Shown here piece after piece: positions 35,461 to 46,081 of a stretch of 64,000 nt of DNA; within the stretch, counting starts at the first letter, position 1; each line of letters starts with the position of its first letter. This stretch comes from Amphiura filiformis (taxonomy: Eukaryota > Echinodermata > Ophiuroidea > Amphilepidida > Amphiuridae). A program made the position numbers and the translations under genes. Location: the NCBI RefSeq assembly GCF_039555335.1, contig NC_092646.1, positions 25,425,739-25,489,738 on the forward strand, given 5' to 3'. The notes under the pieces were generated by a model that did no database searches, was not told the origin of the DNA, and saw nothing but the letters and a program-made list of their open reading frames with translations.

Positions 35461-37634
35461 TCATTTATGGTACAGATCCTCTATGCCGAAAGACAGCGGA
35501 GGTAGTAGCATAACACCTCCAATTAACATGAAGGAAATATTGTAAGAGCAGGTCTTGTCAAACAGCCAACCTTTAATCAAACAAATAAAAAAGATAGATA
35601 GCGTTAGGCTAGTTTGAAATGTTTCTATGGCAGCCTGAAATATTTCAGAAATACTAATAAAAATTCAAAATGCTCTGCGAGACTATTTACATGAAACACT
35701 ACTGCTCTACAATTATATTGCTCTATGCTAAATGTTATTTTAATATTTTAAAAAATCATGTTTTTTTTTTCTACCAATAAACTGTTCCTCAGTGACACTT
35801 TTTCATAGCTCTCCAATAGTCCTGCCTGCTGTTTTATATTACCCCGGGTCGACCGTTGCAACAGTGTGGCACTTGCTAGTGTAACTTAAGTCTTGTTATT
35901 CTTCGGTTCTAGCTATGAATCACTATTGCACTGCTTTTTCTATTGGCAAAAACTAATACGTATTCGTAAAAATAACTTTAACATTATACCTACCTGACGC
36001 GAATCCACCTGCGATTGCCCCAACACCATAAGTCGCATAAATCCACGCGAATGCGTCAGTAACCGCATCCTTGGTCCCCAAAGCATCATTCATTACAGCT
36101 AAATTAGCCATAAATGTAAGCCCTATTGTAAAATTATATACCATATGTGACCGTACAGCACGAATGAGCCGTAAATGTCCTCAATTGTATTCTGAGTTAC
36201 AGTGTAAAATGGGCATGAAGGTCGTATTCATAGGTACCTCAATTGGGTGCTACGTGTACCTCATTTAATGAGATACGCGTAGCACCAAATTGAAATACCT
36301 ATGAATATGACCTTCATGCCCATTTTACACTGTAACTCAGAATACAATTGAGGACATTTACGGCTCATTCGTGCTGTACGGTCACATATTAGAAACAGCC
36401 ATTCCTGTGAAGGAGTCTATTAATGGATCAATTGCAAGAGATATACCACAGACGATACATGTATTGTACAACACTACTCGATTTTATTTTATTATCATTT
36501 TCAAGACAGGGAAGGTCAGTTTTCCTAGAATATTACTAAGTCCTCCAATGGTTCCAAGGAATGTAGCTGTTATTGGAGCTATTCCTTTGGCTTCTGCATT
36601 AGGGATAAGGTATATTAGCCAACTGCCGTAACTCCACCCAGAAGCGGCAGAAAGAATGAGTACATTATCAAAGGTTATATTTTTCAATAATTCCATGTTA
36701 AACATATTGCTTATGAATGTTGTAATTCGCTTCATCAACGATACCCTCTTGTTGCTCTGCGCTGTTTCATTAGATTCAATATCGCTGTCACTAATTTGTA
36801 AATATTCCATTGCAATCTTCAGCCTTAGTCTTTGGTTATACTTTAATAAGTCTCCACAGACCACGGAATGGAATGTTACAGCCCCAAGTATCCACAAAGC
36901 ACCTCGCCATCCATATGCGTCCAATAGGAACTGGGTAAATGGTGGTAGAGCCATGATACCAATTGACATTCCACAGGTGGCGATGGAATTTGCCGTATTA
37001 ATGGTATCATCATTGAAGTAATCTGGTAGTACTCCTAGAGCTGTGACTTTTGATATAGCCATAAAACCTGCATTATTTTAAAAGATTATAAAGAAAAGAT
37101 TGATTTTATACATGTAGGTCGACGTACCTTATTGTGTGTACATTATCCCCTTGCAACAAACGCAGATTAATTGCCACAAAGTTGATCCTGTCCGTCTTTG
37201 TGTGACAATGGCATAAGACTAGCATACCATAAGACTAGCGGATCAGTGTAGACCCATCGAACGTAAGGGTATATCTCTAACCAAAGAGACATTGTCCTTA
37301 AAAAATACATATGCTATACGCAGTCAGGTTTCTTCTCTTAGCCATGATTCTCTCCTTCTCCGGATTACGTTGTTGTTGTTATCTTGACTTTATTCATCTC
37401 TTCCATTGCTTCTCCAACAACATTGTTGCATATTTAAATATTGTTTGAGACTAAAAATGTGAAAAAATATCAGTTGACTAATCTTACTTTGCACTGCTAT
37501 CGCAATTACCAAACCAGTTAAATGTTGACATAGCGAAGCCAGTACTAATCCCATACCGGCCACACTTCCTGCAAAGATTATCGTGTAACCGGGATCTATA
37601 ATACCGGACCGTCGCAAACCGGGCAACAGTAAAC
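35461..37634 (-). pseudogene. SLC16/monocarboxylate-transporter-like pseudogene (exons 2-4)
   Basis: Minus-strand exons 37634-37488, 37067-35994 and 35570-35461 (stop TGA) match exons 2, 3 and 4 of the intact paralogue at 46.08-51.39 kb, with the same phases and splice sites. Recognisable blocks: GYTIIFAGSVAGMGLVLASL, FTQFLLDAYGWRGALWILGA, GKLTFPVLKMIIK, GVGAIAGGFASG, GWLFDKTCSYNISF. Lesions: no exon 1 counterpart, since homology ends about 37750; a TCA-to-TAA nonsense change at 36484-36486; and a hairpin MITE (about 36143-36389) inside exon 3. The exon is 1074 bases against 831 in the paralogue, a difference of 243, so the insertion accounts for all of it. The pseudogene lies wholly inside the 33.17-43.15 kb inverted-repeat segment. 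Confidence 0.9.
36143..36389. mobile_element. near-perfect hairpin MITE inside transporter pseudogene exon 3
   Basis: Both ends read ATATGTGACCGTACAGCACG inward and the arms stay nearly identical for more than 100 bases, with a short centre around ATTTAATGAG. The exon resumes on both sides when compared with the intact paralogue. Confidence 0.9.
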
Positions 37635-37750
37635 CTGAAAATAAGACCAAAAGACAGCTTTGTAACCTTATTCCAAACTTTCTTGTCACAATGACTAAAA
37701 ACAAATGGATACTAAGCATTTTATAATGTTAATTGGTGCTTGATATCCCC

Positions 37751-38522
37751 TTTGACATTTTGGAATAGATTTATGTCTCAAACTCAGCACTTAATAACTC
37801 GTCGGTCGCAACATACAGTGGCGTAGTGATTTTTTCCAAATTTTCCGTTTCACATAGTGACGTATAAGTTTAGAGCTAGCTATATCCTATAAAAGTTATT
37901 CCTTTTTAACTATTAAAGATACCTGCACTTTCATAGTTTGAACATTAAACTTCAATTTCAAATGAAATTGGGTCACTCCGAGATAACAGTGGAGGAGTAT
38001 CGACTCCGTTATTAGTAACATACATGTATCTCACGTTTTTCTCGTATTTTGTCTTTCACGTACGCCACTATGTGCAGTGGCGTAGGCGGGGAGGGGCAGG
38101 GGTCATGTGCCCTGTGCCCTGTGCGCCATCTTAGGGGGCGCCGAATTGCCAATTCAACATCAATTCTGCGCCCCCTCCAACCGATGAAATTCAAAATTTA
38201 ATAAATTTAAAAAACACCCAAAATTCACTGAACTTCATTATAACCAAAATTACTTGTTGGTATTGTTGCAACTTATCGCGCGCTCCGCGAGTAATTATTT
38301 CAAGAATACGGGCGCTATTATATATCCTTGGATCCGGGTTCCACAACCCCAAGCTACACCACTATACCTACGAATTACGATTCACATTTTCATAATTTTG
38401 AAGTGTATGTTTGAAATTGCTCAATGATGACAAAGTGTAATCAGCTGAATCAATTTTTATGACATGTTAGATAATCCAGAAAAGCAACTGCGTTTTAACT
38501 ACATACTCCAATTTCATTGTTC
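37751..38522. other. non-coding, with MITE-like GGCGTAG pieces
   Basis: Contains CAGTGGCGTAGTG (37815) and GTACGCCACTATGTG (38060) as a weak inverted pair, and a GGCGTAGGCGGGG fragment. No equivalent of transporter exon 1 was found here. Confidence 0.4.
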
Positions 38523-38765
38523 TACACCCCTGGCCAATTTTGAGCATATTTTTGCATTTTTTTCAAACATTATAATGCATTGGTGACCAGTAAGATATGT
38601 ATATTATAGGGGTAAAATATCATTTGTTAAATCACAAATGTGTGTGCTTCGGTTTTAACGACTAGATATAATTAAGCCTGTTGGTGCGTATTGTGAGATC
38701 TATACACTGCAATGGCTGCCACGCAAATGAAACTGCATGATGAACAAGTGCATGAAAAAAGTCAA
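38523..38765. mobile_element. partial MITE, relative of 21555-21893
   Basis: Shares CCTGGCCAATTTT, GATATGTATATTATAGGGG and nearby bases with 21555-21893, and its second half (GTGCTTCGGTTTTAACGAC, ATGAAACTGCAT) with 51735-51870. Confidence 0.55.
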
Positions 38766-38969
38766 TCATGACATAATTTATTCTGGGGCGTGTATTGTAA
38801 ATGGAATGACTAAGTATAAAGAATATAAGAATGTTTCATCTGCCATGTTTCGAACCCGGGACCTGGGGGTTGAAGAGCAGCGATTCGATCACAACATTAT
38901 GCCTTATATGTTAGAAAATTAATTACCAAGCACGAATCACGTGGGTTTATTTTAAACAAACTTATATTG

Positions 38970-39195
38970 ACCATAAAAACGTATTAAACATTATTAATAC
39001 AGCCGTATCTCAACACGCGATATTCAAAATTCCCGAAAATATCTAGTGCGATGAGGTTCCAGTCATACAATATAGCTAACAACAATTGAGTACAAAATAA
39101 CTATGTCGTCATTGCATTAGACAATATCGGCGCGGAAATTTTGAATATCTCGTGTTGAGAGCCGGCTGTTTTGATTAGTTTTTATGGTCAATAGC
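38970..39195. mobile_element. hairpin MITE
   Basis: TGACCATAAAAACGTATTAA with CAACACGCGATATTCAAAAT pairs with the inverted ATTTTGAATATCTCGTGTTG and TTTTTATGGTCA at the other end. Confidence 0.7.
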
Positions 39196-40617
39196 TGTCA
39201 TTATGAGTTTGAACTTCTAAATGCGATTTTCCAAATTACTCAACCTATGGACTTGGTGTTTGGTGGAATGGTGCGTCGTGATAAAACTTTTAATTTTCAT
39301 GCAAAAAATTGATTTTATATGCGGTTACTATGGTAACGGACGCCATATTTGTCTTTTAAGGGGGAGTCTGTGCGTAGTCTTTTAACGTAATGGTCAGTGC
39401 TATAGCATATATAGTGACCAAATGTGGTAGGTAGGTCTATGACATGCATGTCTATCTAAACTTACTCATAACGGATTCTTGATAGAAGGTCAAATCGGTG
39501 CATTTTTGGGAAAAACAACGAACTTTAGGTCGTTTCCATAGTTACGAAAAAATGGTTCTGCGTAATTCAAGATATATATGCCAATGACATATCTGCCAAA
39601 TTGTAGATTGATCGGGGTTAGCGTTACTGAGAAAAGCTGCGCGCAACTTATAAACCTGCTGCGTAAAATCGTAATTGGCAGAAAACGTCTTTTTAAGTCT
39701 AGAAACAGTAAACATCTAAAGAGAAGATAGCTGTAAATTTGTGTATTGAGCACCATTGGCTTGTTTGCCAAAGATGTGAATTATATGAAAAAAGTAATAA
39801 AAAACGTTAAAATTATGAACTAAAAACTTACAAAACATTTTTAAAAAGTGCCCTGATTTTGTCCCATTTTGGGTCGGTCGGTGGAAGGCATGCAAACAAT
39901 TTTTTTGGCATTATTGCTTAATTAATGTGGGCAGCTTGATATTCTCCTCTAGTTCAATATTAGGACAGTGACAACAAATGCAGTACAGTAAATCTAGACC
40001 TATTCTTTTTTACCCATTCATGGCCAAATTTTACTTTAATTTTGACCAAATTGCTCAAGGAAGCCTCTTTTAATTAAGACTATACTTTATTCATTTGCGA
40101 GCAGGGCACTGCTTAATTATGGTTATTAGTAACAAAATCATTTCGCGTCACCCGTCTTGCGCGGTTTGCAAATGCATCAACAAAATTGTTTTGTTGCTAA
40201 AAATTTTACCAACTCCCAAATTTATTTAAGATTGATCTGTGGTTTCTTTTCATTCAGTTTAATCTAATCATCATCTTGGTTTTCCTCACCTCTCCCTCTT
40301 TCCCCCCTTTACCTCACATCCCTCCCTCTATACCTCAAGTTTATCTACCCCTTGCCTCTCCCACTTCTTTCACTTAAGAATGTTCTTGCAATCGTATTGG
40401 TTCTATACCCGTGTGATATGACACGATATCACACACTTTAGCGCGTGCGTGTCGACGCGATACTCGGACGCGCTATTTGAACCAATCGGGAGGTGCATAG
40501 CAACAACCGGGCTGATCGATTCGAAGCCCTAGGTAATTCCTTGTAAAATTTAGGATTTAATTTGGTTAAAATTTGGTATATTTATGATTGATATTTTTAT
40601 TTGAATTGAAGTGTATA
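39196..40617. other. no recognised feature
   Basis: AT-rich, non-coding interior of the inverted-repeat segment, with a pyrimidine-rich patch at 40270-40370. Confidence 0.4.
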
Positions 40618-40803
40618 AGAATGAGAATAAAGGTATTGTTTTTAGCCGCTGTCGTGCATCTATCGTCTCATATAACACGCGGCATCATTATTTTCGGCGT
40701 AAAAAAAATCAGCTTCGCCTCGTTGTTTTACTTAAAATAATGATGTCGCCCGTGTTATATGAGACGATAGATGCCCTCCAGTGGCTAAAAACAATACCTT
40801 TAT
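40618..40803. mobile_element. hairpin MITE
   Basis: AAGGTATTGTTTTTAGCC with ATCTATCGTCTCATATAACA returns inverted as TGTTATATGAGACGATAGAT and GGCTAAAAACAATACCTT. The 94-codon plus-strand frame across it is a palindrome artefact. Confidence 0.75.
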
Positions 40804-41252
40804 TCTCTAATTATGTCGCAACTTTCCCTCTTTCCCCTTTTAATTCACGTCCTCTTCTCCTTCTTAAACACTTTCAACAGATTCCGAAACACTAATGATA
40901 AACACATCAAATCTTTTGGGTATTTGTTTTTACTAGTTTATGAACTGAAAACCTTAGAATTTGAAGTTATGTACTATATACATATTTAGTTCATAAACAA
41001 TGTGGTTAATCTTTTTGAGTATTTTATACCACTGTCTGATATTTTAAGCCAATGCATTTTATGCAGCTTTGCAGAGTTTGGATGCTTAATTACAATTTTA
41101 AATATAATACCGTTTAACTTGGTATCATTAAACCAGCTGCAGCTGCAGGTAAAAAAACATAAATCAAATGGATTGACTTTTTAAATGAAAACCTACCCTT
41201 TAATATCTTAATATCTGTAAACCAGGTGTGTACTTTCATCTAGCTGCAGCTA

Positions 41253-42232
41253 CAGGGTGTCCCAGAAAAAAATTACCTGGCGAATGAATTAGGACGCAAA
41301 ATGGATATCAGAATCCAAAAATCTAAAAATCAGCGTGTAGCCCATCTTATTCTGCATCTATCTTATACACTAATTTTACTGGAATCGGTTGACTGATTGC
41401 GAAGAAATGAGCGATTACATAACGCATGTCTCAATTCACTTCATTCCAAGTTTGAAAGATAGATCATTCAACACAATGCGCACTAGTGGTTAACACTGTC
41501 AATGGGCTTCATATTTTGTTCGGTGGAATTCCTTTCAAAACATCTAATTAGGATTTGTTTAAATTTGAAAACCTGCACGATATTGAAATTGAAACCTTTG
41601 CATGTACATAATGTAAGATGATGCTCGGTATTTGTAAATATCCTTTTTTCGTTAATGTTGATATAAATGTTTCATAAAGAATTATTGTATAAAGAATTTC
41701 AGCTGGCTTAAAAATTTCTCAAACACATCAATTTTTTTGGAATATTTCCAAGAAATTGTAATGCAAAACATTAATGTTTGCAATATATCAAATATCACAT
41801 GTAAAACTGTAAGCACTTGATCATTGTCATTCTTGGCTCATATGTTCTTTGGAAAGCTAAAATATAACATATTTGCACAACCTAAAGAATTAAAGTTGGA
41901 AAGCTTCCAATTGCAGAAATCAAAGTTTTTTCGGACAAACTGTTATTTATCTTCAGTGAAAGCATGAAAAACATAACGCCGTCGGATTATAAAATAGATA
42001 ATGTGGACTAAATTCAATGAGATACACAAACTTAGGAAGTGGTGAGTGAGTATGAAAAAGTACCTGTTGATCAAACTTGGAATGAACTTCATTAATGCCC
42101 GCATTTCGTATGTGAGGCACAATAAAATAGGCAATGTGCTACATTTTAATTTTTTTGATTCTGATGTCAATTTCTCGACTTACGTTAAGTTTTATTCACT
42201 CGGTAATTTTTTATGGGACACCCTGTATAGGT
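41253..42232. mobile_element. TIR element nested in the right arm, ACAGGGTGTCCCA ends
   Basis: Starts ACAGGGTGTCCCAGAAAAAA, ends TTATGGGACACCCTGTA, and splits a subterminal unit. Host sequence before (AGCTGCAGCT) and after (AGGTAAAAAACATAA) matches the uninterrupted unit at 41140. No transposase frame is intact. Confidence 0.75.
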
Positions 42233-42593
42233 AAAAAACATAAATTCAATGGATTGACGTTTTAAATGGAAACTAACCCTTCGAAATAAATCTATTTCAC
42301 AAAGATTACAATCGTATGAAATTGTAGGTAAATGCGTGTTTTTATGCAATTTTCCAAAGTTTGTATTCGTTTACACATTCTGGTTTTTTCTGACATTTTT
42401 AATCATAATACCGTTTACGTGACATTAATGAACCAGATATGCACTTTTATCGAGCTATAGCTAGCCGAAGTAAAAATAAAGACAAGTCAATTGAATAAAT
42501 TTATATTTTAAATGAAATGCACCCTTCTAAATAACTCCAAATAATTACTTTTCTCACATTTTATTTAGTCATCTGGGATGAACAAATTGTTAT

Positions 42594-42918
42594 CTTTTCC
42601 CAGAGTAGCCAGTGCACATAAACCATGTAAACGTTGAAAAAAAACCAGTGCATCCGGCCGGATTCGACCGGCGACCTTCGTAATTCTAGAACGATGCTCT
42701 AACCAACTGAACTAAAAAGAGCAGAAGATATTAGTCCATTGGTATCTTCTGCTCTTCTCCAACGTGCCTCTTTAGCTCAGTTTTTAGAGCATCATTCTAG
42801 CATTGCGAAGGTCGCCGGTTCGAATGATCCGGCTGGATTCATTGGATTTTTGTTTGTTTGTTGTTTTTTGTTTGTTTTGTTTTCAACGTTTATGTGCAAT
42901 GGCTACTCTGGGGAAAGA
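42594..42918. mobile_element. inverted tRNA-derived SINE-like hairpin in the right arm
   Basis: The arms CTTTTCCCAGAGTAGCCAGT and CTGGCTACTCTGGGGAAAG are inverted. Each arm also carries a tRNA-like sequence reading outward from the centre: plus strand about 42766-42840 (A box TAGCTCAGTTTTTAGAGC, B box GGTTCGAATGATCC), and minus strand about 42718-42647 (A box TAGTTCAGTTGGTTAGAGC). The T loops are malformed, so these are derivatives rather than working tRNAs. Confidence 0.65.
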
Positions 42919-43190
42919 TTAAAATTGGTTCAAAATAACGTTAATTTTACATATTCGTGAACCAGGTGTGTACGATCATCGAGCTGTAGCTAAGCTTAAA
43001 CATGACATTAAAAGAGTTATATGCACTTTGAAAATCTATATAAATATGTTTATTATTTAAAATAGTCTTGATCGTGTGACCAATCGTTTTAAATATTTTT
43101 AAGTTGTCCTTACGATGATATTACCCCAATATCTGAAAAAATGTGGTGTACCCAAGGGTAAATTCTTGCACCCTATTATTTATGTTATAC

Positions 43191-44160
43191 AGGGTGTCCC
43201 AAAAAAAAGCCCCTCATTGTGCCCTCTTTTTCTTCTATTTCTGAAAAGTTGATTAAATATATTTTGGTATGCAAAGAAACCTTCAATCGCTAGCTTTAAT
43301 AAACCAAAACAATTATTTCAATCGGCACACAACTTTTGAAGATATGCTCTTTTGAATAAAAGTACCTGTTTTTCACTCTGTCCATGAATAGCAAACAGAG
43401 TGGTTAGGATGGCTCATGCTGTGGAGTGGCCTGCACGATCACCAGACCTCACACCACTTTTTTTTTTTTTTTGTGGCAAAATCCAAGATCTTTGCAAACG
43501 TATTACTGAATGCATTCGCAAGTATCCGGCGCACAAGGATGGTACGCAACGCAATTAATGCAATGAGGACCAGGGCTGAAACCTGTATTCGCCAAGGAGG
43601 CAACCAGGTAGAGGGCAGAGCAGCACAGTAAACTCAGTTCAGAAGAACCAAAGACAAACCAAACAGCCTTTTAGGGCTACCTTTTATCCTAAAAAAGAAA
43701 TGACTTATGTTGTAAATAAAAAAGAAAGAAATATCCAAGAAAAAATAAGTAATTGCAAGTAAAGCAAAAGAAGTCCCGTTCGGCATCCATTTTACCCACA
43801 AATTAATGACACTATTAACAAAATCCATTGCCCATAAACCCACCGGTAAAGGCCATTCCATTAATAAAGTTTTTTTATAAAGTTACCATTGAGGAATGTT
43901 TGATATTCATGCATGGTATGGGTACTCATTTTCAATCTTTGGAGTAGCCAAACCTTCTCCGTGGACAGAGTGAGAAACGGGTACATTTCTTTAAAAGAGC
44001 ATATCTTCAAAAGTTGTGAACCGATTGATATATTGTTTTGGTTTATTAAAGCTAACGACTCATGGTTTCTTTATATACCAAAACATATTTGATTAAGTTA
44101 TCAGAAATAGGATTAAAAGAGGGCGCAATGAGGGGCCTCTTTTTTGGGGACACCCTGTAT
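43191..44160 (+). mobile_element. Tc1/mariner-superfamily relic with ACAGGGTGTCCC TIRs
   Basis: Starts ACAGGGTGTCCCAAAAAAAA and ends GGGGACACCCTGTA; CCCTCATTGTGCCCTCTTTT is repeated inverted inside the right end. The plus strand keeps the C-terminal transposase block AVEWPARSPDLTPL and, after a deletion and frameshift, MVRNAINAMRTRAETCIRQG. It cannot move itself. A truncated copy lies at 15640-16012. Confidence 0.8.
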
Positions 44161-44219
44161 ATAAATGATAATAAATACATTCTGTTCTGGGGTGACCTCT
44201 TTTACTTTTGCCTTACGCT

Positions 44220-45620
44220 GAACCTAGGAAGATGCCGGGGAAGATGTATGAGCGACGATTTGTGGAGCTCTTGTGATGTGGCCAAACCAGGAGAGTTTGT
44301 GTTCCTTCGGTTATTTGGAGAAGATGTCTGTGGTCTCCGATTGCTGCACTTATTTCAGCTCTTATTTTATTTCAGCATTTATTTTATTTTATAAGCCCCA
44401 AACTTCTTTCTAATCTTTAAGAAACAATGTAGTATATTTGTGAATGTTCAGAGTCATCCAGGTACATAAACATATTAATAAAACTTTTTTTTGTAACAGC
44501 TACAGTATCACGCCTCCTCTAAGACGCTGAACTATTGACCTGTGACACGGTTTGTTTGACGTCACAGGAGAATCTTCGAGGCACTTTTATATATATATAT
44601 AATGTCCAGCTTTCACATCCATCATCCATAGATGAATGAAGAGAAAACAACAGCACACAGGAGATTATTCTTTGTTTTGTGGAAAGTGGTTGCACGTGTT
44701 AAATCCTCGTCAATCTGGAGAGAGATAATAAGGCCATGGAAGTTCTCGTTCTTAGGTACAACAGAATTTGAAGGACTCTAATTATACTTGCAGTGACCAC
44801 CTGTCAGTGATAATCTGTCTCTCCTTTTACTGTTCCTTTTTGGCCGTGCGTTTGACATTATGTATATGTTATTTCTTTGTTAATTTGTGATGATATTACA
44901 ATATTTTAAGGGAGGACATGCATCAGAAGCTGAATTTCATTTAATTCCCTCCGGGCAATTGGAGACGGAGCAGATATAGCATCTCATAACACATAAAGAG
45001 TCGATTTCATTAAAACACATGATACTTTATGCGTACGTTAAACATTAAAAAGCGTATGGGTAAATGAAAAACAGATCAGAAAAGAGACAGATTTTCCACC
45101 TGAAATACATATGATAGGAAGTAACTAGCAGTTGCCGTTACCCCCCCCCCCCTACATCGCATGTAGGGCTATGCCCGAACACTAGTATCGGGAAAGGGGC
45201 TCTTTTTAATCACTCTTCTGTGACGTGTCTTACCGTAGAAGGGCGTAAAACTGCAATGAAGAGGTTTTGATTTCTTACGTCTAACACCCGACTAACTATT
45301 AACAAAGCTCTTCAGAGCCCAGGTTCAGAACATCCAGCATGATTTATTCCAGAATATAATGAACAGTAACAGGGAGAATAGGCAGACAACTATTTTTGTG
45401 AACATTCACAAAGAGTGTTTTTAAACTTCGCTCACAGTCCTATTGTGCAGGGACTCAATCAGTGACGTGATTCGAGTGATGAAGTTGTGATTCATGGCAC
45501 ATAAAGCCTTGTGCCAATCCCGGTCATATACTTTCTTAAAGTCGATGAAGTTACGATGGGGTTCTTTCTGATGGTCAATATATTTCTCGCCTATGAATCT
45601 CAAGCTCTGTAGTAATCCAG
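44220..45620 (-). mobile_element. degraded LINE (reverse transcriptase fragments)
   Basis: At 45424-45620 the minus strand reads HRNFIDFKKVYDRDWHKAL followed by ITSLIESLHNRTVSEV, the core of a non-LTR reverse transcriptase. At 44260-44370 it reads LSWFGHITRAP, the C-terminal block. Order and strand fit one element with much of the middle decayed; a poly-C run (45141-45151) lies between. Confidence 0.65.
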
Positions 45621-46081
45621 AGGATGATTTAAGCACGTCCCAGCAAGTCTTGCGGTTAGCACAGCTGTGTGAGTGAACATGACACCACTGCCCATCCACT
45701 GCATACACATGTGCATGGTTAAATTGGAATTTGGACAGATATATTTACAGTAAAAACACCTTCAAAAAGTTGGTCGATTTCACATTTTATGTTATCTGCA
45801 GAAGGTGTGAATTATCCTTCATGCATACATCACTTTAGATCTGAAATCGACCAAGTAATAATGACACACGGGCAATTCTAAAACAACATCTTTTGCACAG
45901 AGTTTAATGGGATTTGAAAAGTTGAAACTCTAGTAATAACACTTTTACAGTGCATGATGGGGCTTCCTTAAATCATCCTCTGGTAGTAATCCAGCTTGCT
46001 CTTCTGAAAGTACGTCTTGTGTCTTCATGCGTTTCAGACAAATGTGGAGAAAAAACTTCCTTGGATCGCTGAAAAGGTTTA

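Larger units (their letters stand above)
33168..43145. mobile_element. ~10-kb segment bounded by long inverted repeats; candidate gene-carrying TIR/foldback element
   Basis: The left arm (33168 to ~34770) and right arm (43145 back to ~40870, reverse complement) match in order. Shared blocks: TTTTTTCAGATATTGG; TATCATCGTAAGGACAACTT; ACGATTGGTCACACGAT; TATATAGATTTT with AAAGTGCAT; AATGTCAT; AGCTACAGCTCGATGA with GTACACATCTGGTTCA; TTGGCTTAAAATATCAGACA; and ACATTGTTAATGAACTAAAT. Differences are mostly nested insertions: 33270-33690 and 33819-34037 in the left arm, 41253-42232 and 42594-42918 in the right arm. The interior (~6 kb) holds the transporter pseudogene and MITEs but no recognisable transposase, polymerase or integrase. 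No clear target duplication was found at the outer ends. Confidence 0.6.

Noticed and set aside
39490-39771. 93-codon minus-strand frame inside the 10-kb inverted-repeat segment as a possible transposase
   Set aside because: No catalytic motif or similarity to transposases, and composition matches surrounding AT-rich DNA.
42766-42840. Functional tRNA gene
   Set aside because: A and B boxes are present but the T loop is ten bases long, the anticodon stem is poorly paired, and it lies in an inverted repeat element.
33168-43145. Polinton/Maverick or Helitron as identity of the 10-kb segment
   Set aside because: No DNA polymerase B, integrase, Rep/helicase or capsid-like frame is visible, and the ends lack the 5' TC and 3' CTRR hairpin of Helitrons.
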